Positions 20,758-33,900 of a stretch of 64,000 bases of DNA are shown one piece after another. The stretch comes from Notospermus geniculatus (lineage: Eukaryota; Nemertea; Pilidiophora; Heteronemertea; Lineidae): contig NMRB01000452.1 of the NCBI GenBank assembly GCA_002633025.1, positions 110,442-174,441 of the forward strand. The letters are read 5' to 3'. Each line of letters starts with the position of its first letter. Position 1 is the first letter of the stretch. The notes under the pieces are model-generated. The model ran no database searches. It was not told where the DNA came from and was given only the letters and a program-made list of their open reading frames with translations. The position numbers and the translations under genes are program-made.

Positions 20758-23230
20758 ACCCCGCTGCGGCCTTGACAATCTCTGTTTAGAAGCAATGATC
20801 AAAAATTCTGTTTTCTCGTCATTGCCCTTCAGGTGGTTTGGCGCAAGCCACTCCCTGACATCAAGAACACACTCCTCTGCTTTCGATACGGCAGAAAGAA
20901 GTCCCTGGGAGGTAGTCTCGAATGTTGTGTACAGTTGAATGTCATTAGCAAAGCCGTGTCTAGACATATGATGCTTGTCAATGACACCGCCGAGAGGTTG
21001 AAAGTACATGTACAAAGAAAACAACAATGGACCGAGAGCGGACTCCTGAGGCACGCCGCAGATATTAAGTGGCTTGGGTAACGATTTCTTTCCATCAACC
21101 ACAACTGACTGACTGCGAAGTGTCAAGTAAGACCTACACTAGTCAAGAGCCTTGCCAGTGACACCCATCTGGTTCTCACCAGTCTATCTGGCCTCACGCC
21201 GGCCATCTAGCCAGGTTCGAATCCACCACATTTCCCGTTTCTGAGGTGGTGAAAGCCTCAGCCAATCATCGGGGCGCGAAGGAAAATCGACGCGCCAATC
21301 AAAATCCGTGTTACAAATGCAAGCGTGAAGAGCAAAGAAAGTGTCCAACGGTGATTTGTTTCGCAAGTTCTGATTGCATCGGAGGCGGGGTCAAGTAGGG
21401 GTCAGGTTCATTAATAATTTATGCATTAACGGAAAAAATGACACGATTCGGACAAGGCTAAAGACGGAGTTCATACGGAGTCGATAGCCTTGTTTGGACA
21501 AGATGGTGACACCAAGACCATGAAGTCGTGACAAGAAGACTGCATGGTCAATGGTGTCAAAGGCGGCAGACATATCCAACAGTATTAAAACAGCTCCCTG
21601 GCCAACATCCAGCGCTCTTTCAATGATCTTCAGCAAAGCCGATTCCGTACTGTGTCCTTCCTTGTAAGCTGACTGCAAGATGTCAGTTAGCCCATGGATT
21701 TTAAGGCACAACACCAACTACTCAGCGATCACCTTTTCGATAACCTTGCCAATAAAAGGAAGATGTGACACAGGTGGATAATTCTTAAAAGCATTTCGGT
21801 TAAGGTTTGATCTTTTCAGGAGAGAGGTAATCAAGCTACGTTTCAGGCAGTCAGGCACAAAACCCATCCCAAGGGACTGGTTAACACATTTGACCAACAG
21901 AGGTATATAACAGCGTTTAAAATGAGTGGATTTTTAAGAAGAGCTGTTGGAATAGGGTCCAATGTGCAGGACTTTGAAGGGCAACTCCGGATAAGTTTCA
22001 GCAATGTGTCCTCTGTGACGGGCCGAAATGAGCTAAGTGACACCAAGACCATGAAGTCGTGACAACAAGACTGCATGGTGTATGCTCAGGCAGTGTTACC
22101 TCTGATGTATCCGGAGACGAAAAGCCTTTCCGGATTTCCATGATCTTGTCATGAAAGAATCCGGCAAACTTGTTGGCCAGCTGTAATTTGTCATCAGCAT
22201 CCGGAAGCTGCCCACCAGTTTCTGCAGAGAGGAGGCCATTCACAATGCGAAACATGTTTTTACTGTCACAAGAAGCCAATTTCTCATGAAAATACACCCG
22301 CTTTACTTTCTGGATCAAAGCTACCACTAACTTGCTCTGCTCAACAAGCATCTCTCGATGATCCTCCAGGCCGCTCTTCTTCCATTGCCTCTCTAGTCGA
22401 CGTCTAGCCTTACGAGCGGCATGGATATCATAGTTGTACCAAGACTTCTTGATTTGGCCTCTCAGCCGAAAAGATTTCATCGGGACATGCTTGTCAAGCA
22501 GTGCATGTATACCATCTGTGTAAACCGAGATTGCGTCACCCGTTTGGCACGACTCTGACATCATGACGATGTCCGAAGCCAGGGCCATCACGTCTATGTT
22601 CCTCAACTTGCACACTTTCATGGTCAGTGCAACAGGTGTCTGTAACTTGGACAGATTTACTTCAAACAAGACCGGAAAATGGTCAGATACAAAGACTTGT
22701 TCGGCTCGACAGACAGACCTATCAGTGCATCGCCTGTTTTGCGGCAAATGATGTGGTCCAATGTATTTCCAGATCTATGAGTTGATTTATCAACATACTG
22801 CGCGGCGTGACCATGCAGATCAAGAATTTCAAGATATCTCAATGTCTCAGATTCACTAACATTGATGTCGCCAACGTCAGTTGCAAGTTTCTGAGCTGTA
22901 CACATCCAACAGGTCTTAAAAGTCCCGCAAGAAAGTGAAAGTGTGCTTATTCTTTCGACTAGGGGGTGGACGGTACACAAGTAGGACTCTGTGCTTCCCA
23001 TCATGAACGTACATGTAGAAATGGGATTGAGATTCTTTACACGGGAAAGAATATTCTCTCTCTCAGGTTGCATGAGTTGCTGTTTTTCTTGCTTTATAGA
23101 TCGCGCTGAATTGCCCTTTGCTGAATGACGATACAGCCACGTTGGTGTCTGGTGGCTGGTGTCGCCAAACTTCATGCATAGTGTTGGTGTTGTTGGCTTG
23201 ATCCACGCACTATGAGGGTGTTGTTGTTGA
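20758..23230 (-). pseudogene. CR1/L2-like LINE ORF2, decayed copy Y
   Basis: Read on the minus strand, successive broken frames follow the order of a non-LTR ORF2. The endonuclease part contains NVSESETLRYLEILDLHGHA and GNTLDHIICRK, then VSDHFPVLFEVNLSK (the SDH box). A basic linker with ARKARRRLERQWKKS follows. RT motifs come next: SAYKEGHSTESALLKI, ILLDMSAAFDTIDHA, the GVPQESALGPLLFSLYM box, and HGFANDIQLYTTF in place of YADD. The copy ends with NHLKGNDEKTEFLII. There are at least five frame breaks, an insertion near 21130-21390, and FAND at the catalytic box, so it is inactive. Confidence 0.75.
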
Positions 23231-23478
23231 CGGTCAAATTTCGTCTAATAGGTAATGATAAAAATCACTCTTCAGGAGATACCTATTTCCAGTAAATTCC
23301 AAATGTATACGTACATGTACATTTATTAAAACCTTGCTTTAGAGCCCCAGAAGACTTATGTTTCCTGTTGCCCTATCAGCTCTGAACAGGATAAAGTGTG
23401 GAATCGAACGGCTGTGTCCACAACGGGCTATTTTCCTTCGATGTACTACATTGTTATATGTACGTCCATGGAAATATT

Positions 23479-23687
23479 AAAGTAGAACGGTATTGGATCT
23501 CAAATGCGTTATTTGACTGTCGACGTAGAGGGAGCCACATAGCGGCAGTAAGACGAATTACAAAAAAGCAATACAAAATGTACGTAGTAAATCGGGTCAA
23601 TTCGCCGCGATCGTAGTTAGTCCCTGGGTTGGAGAGTGGCGCGGTGGCGCCGGCTGTCGGGAAAAAGTGGCAGTACCGTGCTCCTTT
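23479..23687 (+). mobile_element. 208-bp MITE (copy 2)
   Basis: It matches 16826-17033 throughout at high identity and in the same orientation, including GCGTTATTTGACTG and GTGGCGCGGTGGCGCCGGC. Its left TIR (AAGTAGAACGGTATTG) has diverged more than its right (CAGTACCGTGCTCCTTT). Confidence 0.75.
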
Positions 23688-24769
23688 AAGATTTTATTTT
23701 ATTCCATGGCATTCCTACCAAATGTTATCACCACACTTCTGAATTTTAACCACAGTACCAGAAATCCAAGGAGATGTACGCCCTTTTGGAATAAACTGAA
23801 ACATGCATTGAAAGGAGAAACGATGATGTACTTCATTATCATTCGCTGTGCCATTTCTTTGGCAGGAAAGAGAATGTATAAATTCGCTCGGATTCAAGGG
23901 AACATTAAGAGGCTTATCAATGCCATCTTGAATGTGGCAACCTTCCTCAAGGTACCCTGACGGTGACGTTTAATACACTCACAACTTTCAAATACATGTA
24001 GTGACAACTTACATTATAAAAGGTGTGGAAGGAAAGAAAGTCCCAAGAAAACGTGCCCAGAGAACAAAAGATCCTGTAAGTTACAATTTATTGTTTTAAT
24101 CTCTGACGATTAGTTTCTATCGCCATACACCTTAATCTGTCATGGAACAATAGAAGAGGACATTTTTTACTGGGATACATTCTTTACTGTTACATCTGTG
24201 CTGTAGTTTCTTAGCCCTAAGAAAGATCTTAAAATTCAGACATGTAAGTCAGTCATCATAGTTATAGCACGGGAGAAGTCTGTGTACAGTCTTGTACTCG
24301 GCATAGTTTACACGAAAATATACTTCGATACGAACACTGAACACTGAGTAGCTAACTCTATGATTATATACATGTAACAAGCCGGTATGAGTACACTAGG
24401 CAATTATACAGAATACCCAGAAACGAATAATGTAGGGTAGCCTACATGTGCTTACAAAAAGAACCGAACTTGAATAAAACAGTAAATTTGAGGCATTTGC
24501 CAAATGCTTTGAGTGCCATTTAAAATGTAGTAATTTTCAAGGAACTCACAACATTTAAGTCAGACTTAACTTGGGAGAACTTATTGCCGCCGGGGGTTTT
24601 GTCGCAAGAGATCCACTGGTTAATCAAGACGCTCAAATCTGGTGTCATCTTTTTTAGTGAATATTCTTTACTGTTACATCTGTGCTGTAGTTTCTTAGCC
24701 CTGAGAAAGATCTTCAATGTTTTAGTTCTATGTCTTAACTCTAATTGTCTTATCTCCTATGTTCTATTC

Positions 24770-24897
24770 TTTCTGATCTTGTCGTTTTATCTCTCTCATA
24801 CTTTTATTTTTATTGTAAAGCGCCGCTGACGATTTATTTCAAAGGGGCGCTATAAAAATTCACTATTATTATTATTATTATTATTATTAATATACAT
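24770..24897 (+). mobile_element. L2/CR1-type LINE 3' tail with (TTA)n
   Basis: The sequence reads TTGTAAAGCGCCGCTGACGA, a short spacer, then AAAGGGGCGCTATAAAAATT followed by a long (ATT/TTA)n run. GCGC pairing with GGGCGC and a terminal microsatellite form the conserved 3' end used by L2/CR1-like LINEs and SINEs that borrow it. No coding part is attached. Confidence 0.6.
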
Positions 24898-25520
24898 ATT
24901 TACCAATGCAGTTACACGAAAGGTACACTAGAGTATAATAAAGCGGCAACCATGGTAACCGGAAAAACGCCGATCGGTACGGACTGCAGGCCACCGACTT
25001 CCAAGTCATTTCCCACATCCCATTTGTTGCTCGTCTGACCTTGTAACTAACACCATCAGTTTTGCAGTCTACCAGGCACAGTCTACAGGCCATATACTCA
25101 GTAGGTGTATGCTGGTGTCGGGTGTCTTCATCGTATGTTTTGAATGTTGATGTTGAGGTGTGAAGAAATCCCCGATCAGTGCCCAAGAAAAGGTCGCCGA
25201 TTGACGTTATATTAACCCGCATCGAACATAGGATTTCCATTGTGTGTCATGGAGTAACGTCACTTCCGATCAGGGATTCTAAAGTTTTGCCAAAGTGTCA
25301 TGTCCTTGTCTCATGTACACGTAGGCGTCCAGGTCCCCACATATGGGCCTCTGGACAAATTGGACCCTTACACTCATTAGGGATTCAAAGAGATTAATTA
25401 GCCCGAAGTACGGCATACTCTGTACTGCACCTTCACATCATTGTACACAAAAGAAACACTACCACGATAAAAACATGCGTAGACGCAACCAATCCCAGGC
25501 ATGAAATAATTGGGGAGAAT

Positions 25521-25730
25521 GGGCCTCTAGAGGCATCTTTTAGCGCACATTGATATGATTAGTAACACAGAATTGGTGGCATGATGATCTAACTTGGGCA
25601 TCATTTATTAAGTAAAATTTCAATAGTGTCAACATTTGATTCGCAATCCATGAGTTCATGGTTACTAGCGCCACCTGTTGCATAGTGGAAGTACTGTTAG
25701 TAGTCTAATAGCAAGCTGCCTCTAGAGGCC
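25521..25730. mobile_element. 210-bp element bounded by GGCCTCTAGAGGC
   Basis: GGGCCTCTAGAGGCATCTT and GCTGCCTCTAGAGGCC are inverted ends that are themselves palindromic around TCTAGA. The interior is non-coding. It lies only 16 bp from the next MITE. Confidence 0.45.
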
Positions 25731-25746
25731 ACTTAACGGCCATAAA

Positions 25747-25986
25747 CAGTGTAGTGACTCAAACTGAAAATTATTTTATTCGTACGCGAAGTCGTTGATG
25801 CATAACTAATTGTGCTTGTCGTATTCGCAGTTCATCTGGTAAATGGAAGGGGTGACGGGTGATTACGTAATAAGCTGTCACCCCTTCTATTTGCCTAAAC
25901 AACTGCAAAAATAGTCAACACGATTAGTTATGCATGAGTAAAATCGCGTACGAATAAAATAATTTTCAGTTTGAGTCACCACACTG
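25747..25986. mobile_element. 240-bp foldback MITE, TIR CAGTGTAGTGACTCAAACTG, ATAAA target duplication
   Basis: The first roughly 43 bases (CAGTGTAGTGACTCAAACTG, then AAAATTATTTTATTCGTACG) recur inverted at the right end with two differences. ATAAA lies directly outside both ends (25742-25746 and 25987-25991). Inside, AAATGGAAGGGGTGACGG and GTCACCCCTTCTATTTG also pair, so the element can fold into one long hairpin. Confidence 0.75.
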
Positions 25987-28900
25987 ATAAACACAGCGGA
26001 GCCCTTGGTTGACGCAGGGCTGCTTCAAACACGTGTACTGGTAAGTCTTGGCAAATTAAAAATCAAAATTCAAATTGAGTTTACTGATATAAAACCATAA
26101 TGGTTTACAGAATAAAACCCACGTGATTACAGTCGGCATTGGTCAATGACAATACATCGTCACGATGAATTGTACGCCCGGTAACCTGATGCTAAATTAT
26201 GTCATAGCTCGATGATATCGCCATCTATTAAATACTGTGCAAAGCAGACAGTCAAATATCTCGCTTCCGAAAATCCAATCGATTCTCCATGAGTAGGTCA
26301 GTCGGTACCGGTCGGCGTTCTTCCGGTTACCTAATAAAGCAATCATTTGCAGTTTTTTCACATACATGTATAACACACGGAAACACATTGAAAAAAAACG
26401 TCGAATGAGCCCCGGTCATAAGTGCAGCAATGTCGTAAAATATTAGACACTACAACACGTAAAAACACTTCAATAATAAGACGAAGCTATGCGTTTGCAA
26501 TAACCGGTGAATACACGAACAGATATCTAATATAGAGCACAAAGAAAGACACACAAAATGATAAAATACGCATGAAGTCATCTCCGAATTTTCGACCCCA
26601 ACCGGGGATACACGAATACATTGTATCATCCTGAAATAATTTTACAAATTTAGTACTACATTGAATACATTGTACACGATACTCCCACGTATGCAAATAT
26701 ATGAACGCACATTTACTGAAACCTTGCTAAACAGCCCCAAAGACTTATGTTTCCTGTTCCTTATCGGCTATGAACAGGATAAAGTATGGAATCCATCGCC
26801 TGTTTGCACAACGAGCTATTTTCGTCTGCTTTATAATATAAATGTAGAACAGCAGACGAAAATAGCTCGTTGTGCACACAGGCGTTATGTACTTCCATGG
26901 AGTTATCAAGATTTTATATTACTTCCATGGCATTATCACCGACTATTAGAGTATAATTCACCGTAACTTCGACATGGCGCAGTGCCAGGCCTGTGCAACA
27001 AATACTGCAAAGTGAACACAATGATTAAACCAAGAAAATACAAAGCACAATATTTACCAGTTGACTGCGCACAACCTTGGAGTGTTTGCTGTTCAAGTGT
27101 CCCAAACATTAGGTAACTGCGACATGAATTATTTACCACTGACTTGTGCACATTTCCAAGCTTGGCACTTTGCCCATGATGAAGTTTAATTATATTTTAC
27201 CGCAGTAGCAGAAATCAAAGAAATTATGTACCCTTTTATAAATTGAAACTTGCCATTAAAATATTGAGAATGATAATTTGCCTCATTATCATTCGTTGTG
27301 CCATTTCTCTGGCAGGAGAGGAAGTGGATAAATTAAAAATACAACAACAAAAATACATACAAACAACCTCCTCATCGTCTTAAAACGGAGTTCTTTCTTT
27401 ATTATGAGCCACTTCGATAATGTCTGTGGACAATCCACAGCTGCTGGTCGGCACTTGCTACCTTTTAAGGTCGCCCTTTCCCGTCTTTCACTTCTCGCTT
27501 CGGCATCCTGTCTGCTGTGCGGTTTGCACGATTGACAAACTCAGTGAAGGTAGCGTACTGCGCATGCTCAGAAGCCAGGAGCGGAAATCGGAAGTTCCAT
27601 TTTCATGGGCGGTGAAAATGATCGGGTGCCAACTTTTGCTTGGCGGATTAGGACCACTTTAATGACGGCAACGTGACTCTCACTACTTTTAAATTGTGAC
27701 AACATCCATAATAGCAGGTGTGGAAGGAAAGAACGTCCCCATATAAAAGTGTCCACGACACAAAAGATTCTATTGTTATAATCTAACCTCTGACGATTGT
27801 TCTCTATTACCATGCACCTTAATCCGTCAGGGAAAAAGAAGCGGGGACATTCTTTTCTGTTACATCTGTGCTGCAGTTTCCTTGCCCTAAGAAAGACCTT
27901 AAATTCAGACATGTAAGTCTTATATCATGGAAGTAGTCTGTGTACAGTCTTGTACGCGGCAGTGTTACAAAACTATACTTCGATACAAACACCTAAAATG
28001 TAGTGAGCTCTCTGCCCGTGTTTTACGCTAATTTTCAAGGAGCTCACAACTTTTAAGTCAGAGTTAACTTGGAACTAAATTATTGCCGCCGGTTTTTTGT
28101 CACACACTCAAATCTGGTGCCACCTTTTTTTAGTGAATATAAATGTACATATTTACACACACAGTACACGAATAATACAGTCCAAATAAACAGTAACTAC
28201 GGGTAACAAACAAGTAAACATTTGCAGTTTCCGCATATAACACACAAATACACATTTAAAAAAAGACGTCTCATGACCCCCGGTCATAAGTGCAGCAAAG
28301 CCATACAGTATTAGAAACTAGATACATGAAAAACACTTGGATGGAAGACGAAGCTATACTTTCACAGTCACCGGTGAATACAGGAATACATCATTGTATC
28401 ATAATGAAATCAGTTTACGAATTTAGAACTTCATTGAATATGTACACAATACTGCCCACCTATGCAAACGTTATGAACGTCGTTTATTAAAGCCTTGGTA
28501 TGCTGCACCCCAAAGGTTTATGTTTCCTCTTTCCTTTGCGGAATAAAGTATGGAATTCATCGCCGGCTGTTTGCACCACCAGCTATTTTCCTTCGCTGTA
28601 CTACATTGTTATAAACCGCATTTCATTTGTAGATGGACAGTAGGCAAGCAGTCATTTTAGAGAATTGACAAAAATAGATACATGTTTTTTAGCATTGAGG
28701 AAGTCATGAGTTATGAATTTTTCTCTCACTGCCTCTCATTAAAACCACGTTGAACACAGCTTGTGTTGGGCTTCACTATACCTTTGAGCACGACTCTACT
28801 TCCATGGAAGTATTATAAAATTCTACAATACTTCCATGGTACAACTATTATCAACTCACATGTAAATTTTAATCACAGTAGTAGAAATACATTTCACGGC

Positions 28901-29092
28901 CAAACGAGCCTAAGCATTGAGTAGGCTACCCCTGGATTGGGTCGTTCAGAACTATTTTGACGTTAACCCTAACGCGGCGTTAACTGCAGTGGGCTCAACT
29001 GACGTGGGTAACGCAGAACCAACACTAACGTCACGTTAGTGACAAATGTGATGGACAAACGGGCCATGGATTACGAAAATAAGGAATGTACT

Positions 29093-29330
29093 TTAAAATC
29101 CCCCAAATAAAATATCCCCAAGGTAAAAATCGCCCAAGTAAAATATCTCCAAAATTAAACATATCTCCAACATGCCCACATTCCCCAATTGGAAAGGAAG
29201 GCAAAATTCCAAAGAAGTTTTTTTCTGAAATATGAATTTTAAAAATATTTGTTTCACTTTTTGCCGCAAAATGGTTTTTAAAATCTCCACCTACCTTCCC
29301 AATTGGGGATTTTTAACGTTGGGATTTGTA
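29093..29330. repeat. A/T-rich low-complexity stretch with CCCCAA/ATATC words
   Basis: AAAATATCCCCAAGGTAAAA, AAAATATCTCCAAAATTAA and similar phrases follow one another. The minus-strand frame across it is a by-product of this low complexity. Confidence 0.45.
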
Positions 29331-29381
29331 CCATTTAACGAAAGTATAGCAAGCACGGTAGTAATTTAAAAGCATACAGTA

Positions 29382-29737
29382 TAGACCTTTTCAACAAAAT
29401 ATGGTGGCCTACTAGTTCTCCCACATGACGTCGTGGCCATTCATTGTCCAACCATGATACAACGCTACCAAACGCATCCACTCATTCAATTATTTTGCCT
29501 AAACTTTTGTGCTCATTGCCCGCTTAACCAGCTTTGCGTGCTTGCCGGTCATTGGGTCATATGAATAAAAAACAAGTAGATGCGTTTACTTCAGATTTGT
29601 GCAGCATTACCTAGTGTATTTGTATTACAAAATTCAAGTAAACGCACTTACTCGTCGTTATTCATTTGATCCATGGTATTAAGCTTCTGACGTCATATAG
29701 TGAGAACATTTAGACCACACCTTTGTTGGGAAGATCT
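29382..29737. mobile_element. 356-bp foldback element
   Basis: The arms AGACCTTTTCAACAAAATAT and TGACGTCGTGG on the left pair with TGACGTCATATAGTGAG and CACCTTTGTTGGGAAGATCT on the right. A second inner palindrome joins ATGAATAAAAAACAAGTAGA and TGCGTTTACTT with AAGTAAACGCACTTACTCG and TTATTCAT. Non-coding. Confidence 0.55.
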
Positions 29738-30209
29738 ATATCTATATTATAATACGACGGTGGCACTTTATCTCCGCCCGCTAACTCCTCCGTGGTTTGT
29801 GATCGAAATGGCACCATTTTCACAGGAAATGTTGAGAATGACATGTGGTGGTCCTTAGGTTTGTGGAATTATATTTTGCCCCTTATGCTATCCTCTGGCC
29901 ACATGCATCCTGTGAATATGGCTCCCCACGGGTATCATGCTAGTACGTATAATTTCTTTTCAAACTCTTCGTCCTCGTTGTTGTCTTGTTGCCAGTCTTT
30001 TCATTTTCATTGTTTTGGTGTCTCCATCATTTGTTCCTTTTCCTCGGCTCTATTTCCGACCCACCATCAACATCAACAGCATCATCATCATCTTCCGCAC
30101 CACGTTTTCATTTCTCACTAATAGTTCTTGTTTCCTTCATCCCTTCATGCTCATCTTCGTGAATAATGCTACAGACAGGTCACAATGTAGACGAAGACGG
30201 CTCAGGATG

Positions 30210-30990
30210 TCAAAACATCTGCTCGCGCTGTGTAGGAGTCCAGTGCCGAGAGTACACGACAGTTTCAATCTCTTCCTCCTCGTCGTTAGTGCCTTCTTCT
30301 CCAGGGTTTTTTGTGGATTCTTCTGGAATTTGCGTCTCATCCTCTTCATCCGTGAAGATGTAATACAGAGGCGAATTTTGGGAAGTGGAGCGCCACGTTT
30401 CAATTTCCTCGTCCTCATCTTCCGTATCTCCCATGTTTCCCCTCCGTTGCCACCCTAACCTTTCAATCTTGGTTCTTGGTTCCTGCATCCCTCCAAGTTC
30501 ATCCCCGTGAAATATATCGCTAGATAGAGATGACTGACGTGTCGGGGGTGGAGGAGGTCTAAACATGTGCTCGTGTTGTGTTGCTGTCCAGTGCCGAGAA
30601 TAAACGACTGTTTCAATCTCTTCGTCCTCATCTTCTTTATACCCCCTGTTTAGCTCCCTTTGAAACTCAAAATCATTTATGATAGGTTTGAGCACTGTCT
30701 CTAGGAACTCCTCGTCGTCATCTTCCGTAAGAAAGGTCAGGAAAAGAGTGGACAGAGTATCTATCAACTTTTCGTCCTCATCTTCCTCATCTCGCCTTTT
30801 AACCCGTCTATGAAGTCCTATCTTTTCAATCTTGGTTCCTGGTTCCTGAATGCTTCCTTGCTCCTCCTGGTGAAAGCGGCTTGACAAAGATGATTGTGTG
30901 GGAGGCCTAAACATCTGCCCGCACTGTGCAGGCGTCCAGTGCCGGGAGTACACGACAGTTTCAATCGCTTTGTCCTCATCTTCCGTATCT
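30210..30990 (-). repeat. C-terminal tail with 348-bp period and motif IETVVYSRHWTP
   Basis: Within the Mab-21-like gene, the motif IETVVYSRHWT then (P/A)xQxxxMF occurs at residues 1362, 1478 and 1594, exactly 116 residues (348 bp) apart. The last copy ends at the stop codon. Each is preceded by an acidic run such as TEDEDKA, KEDEDEE or NDEEEEE. Between copies, SSLSS, then QEP-TKIE, LHRR/WQRR and EDEDE recur in order, so the unit is a true tandem duplication. A broken copy (EDEDEEIETWRSTSQN) lies near 1540. Confidence 0.8.
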
Positions 30991-33900
30991 TCTCCCCTGC
31001 TCACCCTCCATCGTCGTCCTAATTTCGTCATGATACGTCCCATCACTGTATCTTGATCACCCACAGCCTCAAGCTCCTCACGATCACTGCCGACTTCCCT
31101 GAGGTACATGCGGCCAACTGTCTCCCGCATCAGTTTAGCAACTCGCAGAGATTTCTTTATGTTAATCTTTATTCCGGCGAAGACGTTGACATTTGGCTGC
31201 CAGAATAAAGGAAGGAATCCCTCAGCGAGGCAGCCCTCCAAGTCTCGGTAGATGATGTACACCATCTCTATCAGACTCCTATCAGTATTCAGGAAGTCTT
31301 CTGTGTTGTGGAGAAAGACCGTTTTCAGATGGTAACTAGTCAGGTATTTATCCACAGTGTGTAGGATGTTTTCACAGTCTCTCATCACGATGCGGCAGAC
31401 GTCTGGATTACGTAGACACTTGGCAGCCACGTACGCATCCCTTACTCTTTGTTCCAGGTTTTTAATGTGTTCCGTCTCCAGATGAGGACATGAAATACGC
31501 CATAACTGTATACGTTCCTGTTCCTTGCCATTTGCTCTCATTGCCTTTCCCATCTCACTTTGATAGTGCGGAGGCTTTGCAACAAGCATAAAGCCGCTGT
31601 TTTTCAGGTCGTCTTTGTCCATCATCCAAGTCCTGTCGATCAGGTCATCTGGCCATTCATTCTTGAAGTGAATTGTGGGGACAAGGTCTGTTGAAACGTG
31701 AAGCTCATCTTCAGAAACTTGGTCAACGTATTTGATCGTCAGGATTGTATTTGCTTGGCCACCTCCTTTGGGAACATCGAGATCTGATATCACATTTTTG
31801 TTCTCATAGGCACCAATGTCTCCTAAAAGTTCGGAAAATCTACAGTGGAACCTTAGACTTCCACATTTTTCACGTTTTGATGATAGACTAGCAGAAAATA
31901 TCTTATATCCGTCTTCATAGTCATCCAGTTTATCCATTTCTCTCCTGTCATGAGAGTATGCGAACATGAAATCAAATTCATCAGGAAGGACTACCTTAGT
32001 TCCCTCCGCTGAACTTCCACATTTGTATAAAGTAATATCAAGCCCTTTTTCTTGCTTGTTGCATTGGTCGACGAAGGTTTGTACTAAATTGCCAATGAAT
32101 TTCGAAACACGTTCTGAAATATGGTTTGGTATAGAATTTACATTCCCAATACCCGGTGTATTCACCAAGCTGTACATGTTTTCATGGGAATATACGGCGT
32201 TGTCAGGCAAGGATATAACGTCCGCAAGAAACGAATTGCTATAGTTCTGGCTTTCCATGAGACTGTAGTTAATTACATCGCTGAATGGTAAAATGCCGCC
32301 ACAATATTCCACTTTCCAATTGAGCTTCTCAGCCACCAGGTGCAACACATGTAACGAATGAATGTTTGGTGTCGATTCCACAGAAATTTTTGATATGGCA
32401 GGAAGTACAGTAAAACTGTTCAACAACATTGCTTTTCCGATGATTTGTAGAACATCACTGTGACCTCGCGCAACCACTTCCTGAAGAGTATCACCAAGTT
32501 GCGTCAAATTCGTGACAGCACCCCTTTTCAGGAGAGTACTACAAATATCAGTGTAGCCTGCCACTGCAGCTCGTAAAAATGCTGTCTGATCTATCATCAT
32601 ACCAGCTCTTTCTCCCGCATCAATGAGTACCTCAACTATTTCCGTATGTCCGTTTCGAGAGGCAGAAAATAATACAGAGTTTGAAAAACTAGCACCAGCC
32701 TCGACCAAACACTGAACGATGTCAAGATGACCTACAAAAGATGAGGTAAAGAGTGCAGTGTGTCCATCATTATTTTGAATATCCATGTCAGCACCAGCTT
32801 CAACTAAACATCGAACAATGTCAAGATGCCCTTGATTAGATGAACTTTGGAGTGCAGTAAGTCCATCATTATTTTGAATATCCTTGTCAGCGCCAGCTTC
32901 AACTAAACATCGAACAATGTCAAGGTGACCGTGATTAGATGAGACATAGAGTGCAGTATGTCCATCGTTATTTTGAATATCCGTGTCAGCACCAGCTTCA
33001 ACTAAACATCTAACAATATCAAGATGACCATGATTAGATGAGGTATATAGTGCAGTACCTCCATCATTATTTTGAATATCCTTGTCTGCACCAGCTTCAA
33101 CCAAACACCTAACAATGTCAAGACGACCTTGATTAGATGAGGTATAGAGTGCTGTATGTCCATCATTATCTTGAATGTCCTTGTCAGCACCAGCTTCAAC
33201 TAAACATCTAACAATGTCAAGATGACCTTGATTAGATGATGTATAGAGTGCAGTATGTCCATTATTATTTTGAATATCCTTGTCAGCACCAGCTTCAACT
33301 AAACATCTAACAATGTCAAGATGACAATGATAAGATGAGGTATACAATGCAGTGCTTCCGTGACTGTTTTGTATACCGTTGTCAGCACCAGCTTCAACCA
33401 AACATCTAACAATGTCAAGATGACCTTGATAAGATGAGGCATAGAGTGCAGTATGTCCATCACTATTTTGAATATCCGTGTCAGCACCAGCTTCAACTAA
33501 ACATCTAACTATGTCAAGATGACCTTGATTAGATGAGGCATAGAGTGCAGTATCTCCATCATTATTTTGAATATCCGTATCAGCACTAGCTTCAAGTAAA
33601 CATCGAACGATGTCAAGACGACCAAGATTAGATGAGGTATGTAGTGCAGTATCTCCATCGATATTTTGAATATCCGCGTCAGCACCAGCTTCAACTAAAC
33701 ATCTAACAACGTCAAGATGACCATGATTAGATGAGGTATACAGTGCAGTGCTTCCATTACTATTTTGAATATCCTTGTCAGCGCCAGCTTCAACTAAACA
33801 TGTGACAATATCAAGATGACCTTGATTAGATGAGGTATACAGTGCAGAATATTTATCATTATTTTGAATATCCTTGGCAGCACCGGCTTCAACTAAACAT

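Larger units (their letters stand above)
23320..28900 (+). repeat. Diverged direct-repeat series (three partial units of a 1.5-1.9 kb module)
   Basis: The same ordered landmarks recur. Landmark b is AAGACTTATGTTTCCTGTT then GAACAGGATAAAGT (23350, 26742, 28509). Landmark c is ATCATTCGCTGTGCCATTTC then TGGCAGGA (23840, 27290). Landmark d is GGTGTGGAAGGAAAGAA (24020, 27718). Landmark e is TTACATCTGTGCTG then CCCTAAGAAAGA (24190, 24673, 27858). Landmark f is CAGTCTTGTAC (24287, 27943). Landmark g is TTTTCAAGGA(A/G)CTCACAAC then TTATTGCCGCCGG (24535, 28032). Unit A is about 23320-24900, B 26350-28180 and C 28180-28900. No unit has a coding frame that holds up. This looks like an old tandem segmental duplication, later invaded by MITEs. 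Confidence 0.6.

Noticed and set aside
24887-25240. 117-residue minus-strand frame with many Cys/Tyr residues
   Set aside because: It begins in the (TTA)n tail of a LINE end, and I found no supporting splice sites or family motifs, so it is not listed as a gene.
30137-30418. Small basic frame in another frame of the same minus strand, at the 3' end of the ankyrin-Mab-21 gene
   Set aside because: It lies inside the acidic repeats in a shifted frame and has no independent start context or motif.
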